DNA from: Vibrio vulnificus NBRC 15645 = ATCC 27562
GTDB lineage: Bacteria; Pseudomonadota; Gammaproteobacteria; Enterobacterales; Vibrionaceae
Assembly (NCBI RefSeq): GCF_002224265.1
Contig: NZ_CP012881.1
Span: 1,116,001 to 1,180,000, forward strand
DNA: 64,000 nucleotides
Direction of reading: 5' to 3'
Shown one piece after another: positions 1 through 7,058 of the stretch. The position numbers and the translations under genes were made by a program. Positions within the stretch are counted from its first letter, which is position 1, and every line of letters begins with the position of its first letter. The notes below the pieces were generated by a model. The model ran no database searches. It was given only the letters and a program-made list of their open reading frames with translations, and had not been told where the DNA came from.

Positions 1-147
1 GACATGAACACCGACCACACTCTAGAAGAAGTGGGCAAACAGTTCGACGTAACGCGCGAGCGTATTCGTCAGATCGAAGCAAAAGCACTGCGTAAACTGC
101 GTCATCCAAGCCGCTCAGAAACTCTGCGTAGCTTCCTTGACGAGTAA
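1..147 (+). CDS. rpoD: RNA polymerase sigma-70 factor RpoD, C-terminal end (partial)
   Basis: The window opens inside a reading frame whose last 48 codons encode sigma region 4.2. The helix-turn-helix that contacts the -35 element is visible as [20 protein letters not shown], followed by [21 protein letters not shown] and a TAA stop. This is the near-invariant end of the housekeeping sigma factor of gammaproteobacteria. The start lies left of the window. A strong terminator follows 18 bases after the stop, and the next gene is tRNA-Ile2, the same order as rpoD-ileX in E. coli. Identity is very secure; only the length cannot be judged. Confidence 0.97.
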   Translation, partial: DMNTDHTLEEVGKQFDVTRERIRQIEAKALRKLRHPSRSETLRSFLDE

Positions 148-165
148 CGCATACTCTTCTCAAGT

Positions 166-195
166 AAAAAAGGTGAGCCATGGCTCACCTTTTTT
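166..195 (+). terminator. Intrinsic terminator of rpoD
   Basis: Arms AGGTGAGCC and GGCTCACCT pair around a very short AT loop, with an A-tract before and a run of six T after. It sits 18 bases past the rpoD stop codon. Confidence 0.9.
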
Positions 196-250
196 GTCAT
201 TTCCTTCGCTAAGTGAATAAAAACTAAGCGCAATTAGCCGTAGCTACGTC

Positions 251-279
251 TAGACACCCCGCGCGAGTTCTCCTATAAT
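251..279 (+). promoter_or_regulatory. Sigma-70 promoter of the tRNA-Ile2 gene
   Basis: A -35 element TAGACA (251-256) and a perfect -10 element TATAAT (274-279) are separated by exactly 17 bases. The mature tRNA begins 14 bases past the -10 box, so transcription would start a few bases upstream of the tRNA. The near-consensus boxes fit a stable-RNA gene. Confidence 0.85.
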
Positions 280-293
280 CTTGGCTCTGATTT

Positions 294-369
294 GGCCCCT
301 TAGCTCAGTGGTTAGAGCAGTCGACTCATAATCGATTGGTCCCCAGTTCAAGTCTGGGAGGGGCCACCA
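294..369 (+). tRNA. ileX: tRNA-Ile2 (CAU anticodon, lysidine-modified type)
   Basis: A complete 76-base cloverleaf with encoded CCA. The acceptor GGCCCCT pairs with AGGGGCC, the T-arm is CCCAG-TTCAAGT-CTGGG, and the anticodon CAT lies at 327-329. A CAU anticodon could mean Met, but the body is nearly identical to my memory of E. coli ileX (GGCCCCTTAGCTCAGTGGTT start, discriminator A), and that gene also sits just after rpoD. I therefore call it tRNA-Ile2, in which TilS converts C34 to lysidine so that it reads AUA codons. Confidence 0.88.
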
Positions 370-377
370 AATTCCAG

Positions 378-413
378 AAGGTTAGTAAGCGTAGTGTTTA
401 CTAACCTTTTTTT
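378..413 (+). terminator. Terminator of the tRNA gene
   Basis: Arms GGTTAGTAA (380-388) and TTACTAACC flank a short loop and are followed by seven T (407-413). A second small inverted repeat, TACCTGAC with GTCAGGTA (415-438), follows directly but has no T-tract. Confidence 0.85.
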
Positions 414-574
414 GTACCTGACGATTTTGGGTCAGGTAAGCCCCGATCACGCACTCTTCTCTGTCTTCTCCCAATATTAATCCGAATACTACGCTGTTGC
501 CAAATGTGTCCTTCTGGCTGATAAAACTCTCTCATAGAGAACAAAGAGAGGTATTACACTCGAAAATCAGCCAT

Positions 575-692
575 AAGTAACTTAAATTGCACTTATAGCT
601 AATTTCTTATACAGTCACGACAAAAGTGAGTTATAGTGAACTTATATATTAAGACGAACCCAATAGTGACAAAAGTACATTAAAAGGCACTT
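575..692 (+). promoter_or_regulatory. Three operator-like boxes at 49-bp spacing before hipB
   Basis: Three 20-bp boxes of the form AAGT-N12-ACTT lie at 575-594, 624-643 and 673-692, with starts exactly 49 bp apart. The last ends on the base before the hipB ATG. Shared positions are AAGT-N3-TTA-N-A-N2-G-N-ACTT, and each is followed by AT. The second and third boxes are preceded by GACAA. HipB-type antitoxins repress their own operon by binding several operators in the promoter region, so these are the obvious candidates. The exact promoter is uncertain; TTGCAC (587-592) and TACAGT (610-615), 17 bases apart, are one weak possibility, and the second box lies just downstream of it. Confidence 0.65.
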
Positions 693-1028
693 ATGAAAAA
701 AGGTAAGATGGTAAAGGCACAACCTATGCCTGATTTGAATACCGAGTTCAGTATGGAAACGCTGGGGAGCGCTATTCGTTCAAAGCGCACCGATAGAGGC
801 TGGCGTATTGATGATCTCGCTTCAAAAGCCAACTTATCTCGTAGAACAATCATGAAAGTAGAAAAAGGCGATACCAGTGTCACCTTTGCCAATGTACTCA
901 TCCTCATGGACATCTTAGGGCTATCGTTACGCCTTATCGATTTAAACCTATTTGTTCGTCCACATTGCCAAATACCCTCCCAAGCTGAAAACAACGTGAG
1001 AAGCAATGAGGACGGTTGGTATGAGTAA
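693..1028 (+). CDS. hipB: HipB-type antitoxin, XRE-family repressor
   Basis: This 111-residue protein carries an XRE/Cro-type helix-turn-helix over about residues 24-80 (LGSAIRSKRTDRGWRIDDLA, then a recognition helix around LSRRTIMKVEKGD). It is the expected partner of the HipA kinase whose gene overlaps its 3' end. Antitoxins of this family bind HipA, hold it inactive and repress the operon. The start ATG directly follows the third upstream box. No strong Shine-Dalgarno precedes it, only AAAAGG at 683-687 with short spacing. The protein has about 20 residues before the HTH, somewhat longer than E. coli HipB (88 residues), and ends in a basic/acidic tail with a Trp near the C-terminus. Confidence 0.85.
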   Translation: MKKGKMVKAQPMPDLNTEFSMETLGSAIRSKRTDRGWRIDDLASKANLSRRTIMKVEKGDTSVTFANVLILMDILGLSLRLIDLNLFVRPHCQIPSQAENNVRSNEDGWYE

Positions 1029-2427
1029 GTTACAACAGTTAGACGTGTTTATCGGTACGAATACCAAAATTGGTCGTTTGATTCTTCCTGTCGGAACAGA
1101 AACAGCGTTTTCATTCATCTATGAAGATGAATGGAAACACACTGGTTTCCCAATTTCGCCACACATCCCTTTCGATGATCGGGCTTCGCCACGTAGTATT
1201 GAGAACTACCTCAGAAATCTCCTTCCTGAAGGAGAAGCCTTTGAGGAGATGATACAAAACACCACTATCTCCAAAAGCAACACGTTCGGGCTGATTCGTA
1301 AGCTTGGTGCGGAAACATCTGGCGCATTGTCTTTTCGAGTTCCAGGCTCAAAACCTGGGGAAACTAGTTTTAGATCTGTACCTGATGATGAACTAATAGA
1401 ACGACTAGAGCGAAATCTAGCGCCATTAGTGTATTGGGACGGTAAGGTTCGCCTTTCGGTTGCTGGTGTTCAAAACAAGTTAAACTTACTTAAGCGCGGT
1501 GATGAATGGGGGTTTGGTGAAGGCAAATTAAGTTCGAACTACATTCTGAAATTTGAAAGCGGTAGAGCACCGTGTATCGCTGTAAATGAGTTCTTTTGCA
1601 TGACATTAGCCAAGCTAGCAGGTTTGGACGTCGCTCATGTTGAGTTAACTCGCATTGGGAAGACTAGGACACTGATAATAGAGCGGTTCGATCGTGCCTA
1701 TATCGCGACTCGTGATGTCGTTCAACGCAAACATGTGATTGATGGCTGTCAGGCAACTGACTTACCTCCAGGTTACAAATACGAGCGTCAGAATGGGGAT
1801 GAAGGCGATGGCGTATATATGCGTGATGGCGTTTCTTTCCCTCGCATACTGTGCGTCAAAACCATAGACACGGTGATCACTAACCTAAAGCTCACCCAAT
1901 GGATGCTCTTTAATCTAGTAACGCTAAACTACGATGCCCATGGTAAAAATATTAGCTTCTTCGTCACCCCTAAAGGCCTGGAACTGACCCCTTTTTATGA
2001 TTTAGTAAACATAGAAGCCATCGCTCAAGAGGGAGCAAAACGCAACTCACGAAGCGGTAAATTGTCTGCTGATGAGGGTCGTGCCGCCAGTATCCCTCAA
2101 TATTTTGCAATGTCGATTGGAGATTGGGAAAGTGAAGACTTTCAAAATCCGCCGAAAGGTAACTTCAAACGACCTATCACCAGCTATGATTTAGCTGAAT
2201 TCGGCGCTCTGCTGGGTTATTCAGGCACCAAAATGGCTTCCATAATGGTAGAAACCGTTGGTGCTATACAAAATGCCCTGAAGGAAGCGATTGACCTTAC
2301 CGAAGCTCAAGGAATCAATGATGGGGAACGTGAACACATAGAGCTATGTGTCTCACTCATCCAAACAGAGTGCGAATACTTGCTAGCGCAAGCCGACAGT
2401 GTGCCAGAAATGAGTAAGCTTCTTTAG
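1021..2427 (+). CDS. hipA: HipA-type serine/threonine kinase toxin
   Basis: A 468-residue HipA family kinase. E. coli HipA phosphorylates glutamyl-tRNA synthetase, which halts translation and causes persistence. Visible motifs are the N-terminal HipA domain (about 1-115), the SVAGVQNK loop with Ser146, equivalent to autophosphorylated Ser150 of E. coli, the catalytic NYDAHGKN loop with Asp305, and the metal-binding FYDLVN around Asp327. All key residues are present, so the toxin looks active. I chose ATG 1021 over an in-frame upstream codon at 1006 because GAGG (1008-1011) lies just before it and the ATG overlaps the hipB stop in ATGAGTAA, which implies translational coupling. The cellular target in this organism is not known. 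Confidence 0.88.
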   Translation: MSKLQQLDVFIGTNTKIGRLILPVGTETAFSFIYEDEWKHTGFPISPHIPFDDRASPRSIENYLRNLLPEGEAFEEMIQNTTISKSNTFGLIRKLGAETSGALSFRVPGSKPGETSFRSVPDDELIERLERNLAPLVYWDGKVRLSVAGVQNKLNLLKRGDEWGFGEGKLSSNYILKFESGRAPCIAVNEFFCMTLAKLAGLDVAHVELTRIGKTRTLIIERFDRAYIATRDVVQRKHVIDGCQATDLPPGYKYERQNGDEGDGVYMRDGVSFPRILCVKTIDTVITNLKLTQWMLFNLVTLNYDAHGKNISFFVTPKGLELTPFYDLVNIEAIAQEGAKRNSRSGKLSADEGRAASIPQYFAMSIGDWESEDFQNPPKGNFKRPITSYDLAEFGALLGYSGTKMASIMVETVGAIQNALKEAIDLTEAQGINDGEREHIELCVSLIQTECEYLLAQADSVPEMSKLL

Positions 2428-2802
2428 TGGCTAATGCAGAAGCGAGCATTAGCAATTTATAAATCATTTTTTGACAAAACTTTCTTAGGGTAATAACTCA
2501 AATTAGAAAAAACGAATAATTTTTTGCTATTAAAAAGTGGCTTAGTGAAGTGCCCTTTTCGAATCCGGCGTGGGATCCCACGTGAGTGATTTGTTGGTGA
2601 AACCAAGAGTACCTACTAATTTTTTGCCTGACTTGCGTAAGTAAAACTGAATAACAAAGCTACCAATTGGCAGCTTTGCTGTTTTCAGCTTTCACTAGTT
2701 TTGAACTATGCTAGAAGTCGCGCTGTCTCTAGGCATTACCTAAATCCATAGACAATGTAATCCCAACGGGTAATTCTCAACTGAGTCGCTTCACTCAATC
2801 AC
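2428..2802. other. Intergenic region after hipA
   Basis: No gene is visible in this 375-bp AT-rich stretch between convergent hipA and the SIMPL gene. It holds a perfect 14-bp palindrome CGTGGGATCCCACG (2569-2582) and an inverted repeat CAAAGCT...AGCTTTG near 2655-2680 followed by CTGTTTTC, which could terminate transcription from hipA. No copy of the tRNA 3' end was found here, so there is no sign of an attachment site. Confidence 0.5.
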
Positions 2803-3519
2803 TCAATCAGAAAGATAGTATTGAACCGTCGAAACAACACGAATGCGTTTAATATGTGGCGTGTTGTGATCTCTATCCATGATAGAAAACTGCCCTTGTG
2901 ATGCTGTGCGGATTTTGCCAAGTGAACTATTGGAATCTTTGGCAAACTTCTCAGCCACCTCTCTCGCATTGTGTGTGGCTTCTTCTATCATTTCCGGCTT
3001 AATTTCGTTTAAGCGAGTGAAGCTGTAGACAATCGGGTTGTCGTAAGAATCTTGGTTGAAAACAATCCCCTTCTTGCCCAGCTGTCCAATGAGACTGATG
3101 GCTTGACGTACCGAATCAACTTTATTGCTGTACACCGTGATGGTTTGAATGGCGAGATAGCGATAATCGGCGTTTGCTTCTCCCCCATATTGCTGAGCTT
3201 TCTTATCAATCACCGATGGTGCTGAAAACTGCACACTATCAGACAGTTCGCGCTCAGCTAAAAATGCAGTGATTAACTCTGCTTGAGCATCTACCTGCTC
3301 GAACAGTGCTTGAATATCATTGCTGGCAACCGTATAGCGAATCGGCCAAATGACCGTATCAGCAGGATACTCTCTCTCCGATAATCCCTTGACCGTCACA
3401 ATGCGATCCAGTGCTTTGTATTGAATAGCCGTTTGCTGAACTAGATAACCCAATACGCCTAAACCGACGATCAGGGATGCACCTAAAATCAACGCGGCTT
3501 TAGTTGTCATTTCTCTCAT
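2803..3519 (-). CDS. SIMPL-domain (DUF541) membrane-anchored protein
   Basis: This 238-residue protein has one N-terminal hydrophobic segment (about residues 8-28, ALILGASLIVGLGVLGYLV) and then a periplasmic SIMPL/DUF541 domain. Family features include the start IVTVKGLSEREYPAD, which resembles the V.G.....PD pattern, and the end IRVVSTVQYYLSD. Members are widespread envelope proteins of unclear function; some have been linked to oxidative stress. The gene stands alone, reading left. A second Met at codon 4 is an alternative start. The first has AAGG about 11 bases upstream. No enzymatic role can be assigned. Confidence 0.75.
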   Translation of the reverse strand: MREMTTKAALILGASLIVGLGVLGYLVQQTAIQYKALDRIVTVKGLSEREYPADTVIWPIRYTVASNDIQALFEQVDAQAELITAFLAERELSDSVQFSAPSVIDKKAQQYGGEANADYRYLAIQTITVYSNKVDSVRQAISLIGQLGKKGIVFNQDSYDNPIVYSFTRLNEIKPEMIEEATHNAREVAEKFAKDSNSSLGKIRTASQGQFSIMDRDHNTPHIKRIRVVSTVQYYLSD

Positions 3520-3918
3520 AACCTAACCTTAAAAATTACCAAAACTTTCGAATCATACAACTTAGCGTAGTCAGTTCTTCAGTACTGAGACATGGCACTA
3601 ATTAGATAAAGAAACGGGAACCGAATTCGGTTCCCGCTTTCCAGAGCAGCATAACAAAGGTTTATTGACGTTTGCGTTATATTATTTTGTCCCGCAGTTT
3701 CAAATTAACACCCAAACTTACATTTTGATGCAAAATTAGTATATTTTGTGAGCGGTAGATAATTTATTTCCATCATTTTACTTGTTGTTGCACGCCCTTC
3801 TCGACTCATCCGTTAACCAAAGCGTCACAAAAGCATCATTAAAGACCAACCTTGCTGAAGCCAGACTGTCATCTCTCATGATTAGCATGGCGATCAGAAA
3901 CCCAGATTCGAGGTCTTT
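3520..3918. other. Divergent intergenic region with a 22-bp palindrome and Pho-box-like repeats
   Basis: This 399-bp region separates the left-reading SIMPL gene from right-reading olsF. It contains a perfect 22-bp palindrome with no loop at 3615-3636 (centre GAATTC, arms CGGGAACCGAA). Nearer to olsF are Pho-box-like repeats, listed separately. A GAGG at 3910-3913 is the olsF ribosome-binding site. Confidence 0.6.
3822..3872 (+). promoter_or_regulatory. Possible PhoB-binding region upstream of olsF
   Basis: PhoB binds 11-bp units with consensus CTGTCAT plus four A/T. Here GCGTCAC-AAAA-GCATCAT-TAAA (3822-3843) has two imperfect units in the right register, and CTGTCAT (3866-3872) matches one half-site perfectly. 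Ornithine lipid genes are phosphate-starvation genes in several bacteria, so a PhoB site is expected. The -10 element is not clear. This is inference from short matches. Confidence 0.4.
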
Positions 3919-5676
3919 ATGGCAATCAACAGTCCTTTTCGTCTTCCACGCAAAACGCCTTTTGGTATTGGAGAAAATGTTGCTGAGTGGATGACGGGGC
4001 TGAGCAAGTTGGATAAGTTTTATGCTCAGCGCCCGCCGCAATGCGATACTCAAACCTTTCTACGCTTTACCCTTGAGGTTCTGGGTATTGACTATCAGAT
4101 CGTCAAAGGCTCGCTTGATAACGTCCCACAGATTGGTCCAACGGTGGTGGTGGCCAATCATCCGTTAGGCTGTGTTGAAGGGGTGATTCTTGCTGAACTC
4201 TTGCTGATGATGCGGGAGGATGTTCAGATCCTTGCCAACCAATATCTCAAAACCGTTCCAGAGTTAGATACGCTCTTTATTGGTGTGGATGTGTTTGATT
4301 CCCAGCAGGCAGCAAAGTCCAACATGAAGGCGCTACGTGATGCAAACAAGCATCTCGCTCAAGGAGGGTTACTCTTAGTTTTTCCTGCTGGTGAGGTATC
4401 GCAACTTGTTGATAGAAAGCAAAAACGCTTAGAAGATAAAGAGTGGAGCCGTTCTGTCAGCGCTCTGATCCGCAGACATAAAGCGCATGCACTTCCTGTG
4501 TTTATCGACGGGAAGAACTCACAACGCTTTTATCTTGCCGGCAAGATTCACCCTCTCTTGCGCACGCTGATGTTAGGGCGTGAATTGCTCAATAAGAAGC
4601 AGCAAGCGATTCCGATTGCCATTGGTCAGCCAATCACATTCAAAGAAGTACAACATTTGACGGATGAACAGCTGGTCAGCTATTTGCGTTTAAACACGTA
4701 TTTACTCAGCGCTGAACCACCGCTTCACCACCAAATGGATCACGACACCAATCCCCCTCTCGCCGCGATTGCAGAGCCATTAGAAAAGCAAAAGTGGTTA
4801 TTGGATCTGGCGATGCTCCCAGAAGATGCTTTATTGCTTCGCCAAGGTAATTTTAGTGTCTATTGCACCACTGCCAAATACATTCCTTCGATTCTGCATG
4901 AGATCGGCAGGCAACGAGAGATCAACTTTCGCGCCGTTGGGGAAGGGACGGGTTATGCGATCGACATCGATCGTTTTGATCACCATTATCATCATCTGTT
5001 TGTCTGGGATGATGAAAACCAGCACCTGGTTGGGGCATATCGCCTCGGTTTAGTGGATAAACTGCTGGAAAAATCTGGATTGGATGGGCTCTATTCGCGC
5101 ACATTATTCGACTATGATGCGCCCTTTCTTACCCAGTTAGGCCAGTCGATTGAGATGGGACGCTCTGTGATCACCTCCCCCTACCAGCGCAGCATGAATG
5201 CACTTTTGCTCCTGTGGAAGGGAATTGCGACCTTTGTCTCTCAACATCCGCAATACACGCATTTGTTTGGGCCGGTCAGCATCAGCAACGATTACAGCCC
5301 CACCGCAAGGCAACTGCTCGCTCAATCCATGACGCTACACCATTATGATGCTGCCAGCGCCGAGCTCGTCAAACCACTTAACCCCATTCCCGATCATCAT
5401 CCCAAATGGAACACCAGCATGCTAACGGCTCTTGGTGATTTGCAACTGCTGTCTCGAGTGATTTCTCGTATTGATGAAGGCAAAGGGGTGCCCGTTTTGC
5501 TAAGACAATACTTAGGGCTGAATGGCAAATTGGTGTGTTTTAATATCGACCCTGCATTTAACAATGCGTTGGATGGCATGATTGTGGTTGATCTGCGTGA
5601 TGTGCCTGAAAAAACGCTAGGCAAATACATGACGCCAGCTAAAGCGCGGCACTACCTCTCACTTCATCAAGCATGA
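3919..5676 (+). CDS. olsF: Bifunctional ornithine lipid synthase (fused OlsA-like and OlsB-like acyltransferases)
   Basis: A 585-residue fusion of two acyltransferases. Residues about 50-270 form a PlsC/OlsA-like O-acyltransferase with the motif VVVANHPLGCVEG (His81) and the substrate motif VFPAGEVS. Residues about 295-490 form a GNAT/OlsB-like domain (FSVYCTT, FRAVGEG, HHLFVWDDENQHLVGAYRL, EMGRSVI). This is the architecture of OlsF, described in Serratia and found in Vibrio, in which the C-terminal half adds a 3-hydroxy fatty acid to the ornithine amino group and the N-terminal half adds the second acyl chain. Ornithine lipids are phosphorus-free membrane lipids. The ATG has GAGG five bases upstream. 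The gene stands alone. The product call rests on domain order and is fairly secure. Confidence 0.82.
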   Translation: MAINSPFRLPRKTPFGIGENVAEWMTGLSKLDKFYAQRPPQCDTQTFLRFTLEVLGIDYQIVKGSLDNVPQIGPTVVVANHPLGCVEGVILAELLLMMREDVQILANQYLKTVPELDTLFIGVDVFDSQQAAKSNMKALRDANKHLAQGGLLLVFPAGEVSQLVDRKQKRLEDKEWSRSVSALIRRHKAHALPVFIDGKNSQRFYLAGKIHPLLRTLMLGRELLNKKQQAIPIAIGQPITFKEVQHLTDEQLVSYLRLNTYLLSAEPPLHHQMDHDTNPPLAAIAEPLEKQKWLLDLAMLPEDALLLRQGNFSVYCTTAKYIPSILHEIGRQREINFRAVGEGTGYAIDIDRFDHHYHHLFVWDDENQHLVGAYRLGLVDKLLEKSGLDGLYSRTLFDYDAPFLTQLGQSIEMGRSVITSPYQRSMNALLLLWKGIATFVSQHPQYTHLFGPVSISNDYSPTARQLLAQSMTLHHYDAASAELVKPLNPIPDHHPKWNTSMLTALGDLQLLSRVISRIDEGKGVPVLLRQYLGLNGKLVCFNIDPAFNNALDGMIVVDLRDVPEKTLGKYMTPAKARHYLSLHQA

Positions 5677-5938
5677 ATTGATGGCTTTTGGTCACGTATG
5701 CATTGCCATGTCGTGACCTAAGCAGCAGTTTTACAATCAGAGTAATCCTCTTAAAGTACGAGCGCCAGGCGGCCAAACAACTGAACAGGTCGGTCAAATC
5801 ACCGACACTCCGTGCATACTTTGTTCAATATGACAGATATTCGTCTTATCACAGCCCATTAGACTGGTTTTTATTCTATTGACGAAAAAATCATCTAATT
5901 TGAATCTGTTGGCAAACAACAACACAAACGAGGACGTC

Positions 5939-7018
5939 ATGCCGACAATCAAGCCCAACCGATCTTTTCTGAAACGTGCGATTATCGCTTCCACTGCCCT
6001 GCTCTCTTTTTCACTTTTTGCTGCAGAAGAAGTGTATCGCTTAAAACTGGCTGAAACTTGGGGACCGAATACGCCGATCCTTGGTGACGCATCGAAAAAT
6101 ATGGCGAAGCTCGCTGAAGAAATGTCAAACGGTCGCCTACAGATTCGCATCGATTCGGCCAACAAACACAAAGCACCATTGGGGGTGTTTGATATGGTCA
6201 AGTCTGGTCAATATGATCTTGGCCACTCCAGCTCTTATTACTGGAAGGGGAAAGTGCCCAACACGCTCTATTTCTCTTCGATGCCCTTTGGCATGATCAC
6301 CACTGAGCAGTACGCGTGGTTCTATTACGGTGGTGGCATGGAACTGATGCAAAAAGTTTATGCTCCGCACAATTTGCTCTCATTTCCTGGCGGAAACTCA
6401 GATATCCAAATGGGTGGCTGGTTTAAGAAAGAGATCAATTCCGTTGAAGATCTGAAAGGGCTAAAAATGCGTATCCCCGGTTTTGCGGGTGAAGTGCTGG
6501 CACGCGTTGGTGCTAAACCGACCAATATTGCGCCGGGAGAACTCTATACATCACTCGAACGTGGCACCATTGACGCATTGGAGTGGGTGGGTCCGGCGTT
6601 TGACTTGCGTATGGGTTTTCACAAAATCGCCCCCTACTACTATACCGCGTGGCATGAGCCGGGCTCAGAAACGCAGTTTTTAGTGAATAAGAAGACCTGG
6701 GAGACATTACCCAAAGATCTGCAAGTGATCTTAGAAACCGCCTTCCGCGTGGCGGCGTTTGATATGTACAACCAAGCGATCGATGCCAATGCCAATAGCT
6801 GGGCTACCATGCAAAGCGAATACCCAGACATCAAGGTGCGTGATTTTCCGCCAGCGGTGCTACAAGCCATGCGACAAGCAACCAATGAGTTGCTAGAGGA
6901 AGAGGCAGCCAAAGATCCACTCGCTAAAGAGATCATCACTTCACAAGAAAACTACCTGAAGAAAGTGCGAGCTTGGACGGCGATTTCTGCCAAAGCGTAT
7001 TTAGATACCAACCAATAG
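5939..7018 (+). CDS. TRAP transporter substrate-binding protein, DctP family (orphan)
   Basis: A 359-residue periplasmic receptor of the DctP family. It has a signal peptide (basic RSFLKRAIIAST, hydrophobic core ALLSFSLFA, cleavage near FAAEE), then the family pattern with LKMRIPGFAGEVLARVGAKP, where an arginine that binds the substrate carboxylate is expected, and APGELYTSLERGTIDALEWVGP. TRAP receptors usually bind organic acids. No membrane subunits (DctQ/DctM) adjoin, so it must use a distant permease or be a solitary receptor. I chose ATG 5939 because GAGG (5930-5933) precedes it at 5 bases; an in-frame TTG at 5879 would spoil the signal peptide. The substrate is unknown. Confidence 0.85.
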   Translation: MPTIKPNRSFLKRAIIASTALLSFSLFAAEEVYRLKLAETWGPNTPILGDASKNMAKLAEEMSNGRLQIRIDSANKHKAPLGVFDMVKSGQYDLGHSSSYYWKGKVPNTLYFSSMPFGMITTEQYAWFYYGGGMELMQKVYAPHNLLSFPGGNSDIQMGGWFKKEINSVEDLKGLKMRIPGFAGEVLARVGAKPTNIAPGELYTSLERGTIDALEWVGPAFDLRMGFHKIAPYYYTAWHEPGSETQFLVNKKTWETLPKDLQVILETAFRVAAFDMYNQAIDANANSWATMQSEYPDIKVRDFPPAVLQAMRQATNELLEEEAAKDPLAKEIITSQENYLKKVRAWTAISAKAYLDTNQ

Positions 7019-7025
7019 AACGAAC

Positions 7026-7048
7026 AAGGGCTGCTTTTGCAGCCCTTT
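7026..7048 (+). terminator. Terminator between the TRAP receptor gene and glmS
   Basis: Arms AAGGGCTGC and GCAGCCCTT flank a TTTT loop. Only a short T-tract follows on the plus strand. Because the two flanking genes converge, it may serve both. Confidence 0.75.
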
Positions 7049-7058
7049 ACTTTCTGAG

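Noticed and set aside
294..369. Elongator tRNA-Met reading of the CAU-anticodon tRNA
   Set aside because: The body matches E. coli ileX closely and the gene is in the rpoD-ileX position, so Ile2 fits better.
2550..2582. T-loop-like TTCGAATCC after hipA as a tRNA remnant or attachment site
   Set aside because: No matching arm or acceptor is present, and it does not repeat the 3' end of tRNA-Ile2.
5879..5938. Upstream extension of the TRAP receptor from a TTG
   Set aside because: It would place 20 polar residues before the signal peptide, and the strong GAGG lies before the ATG at 5939.
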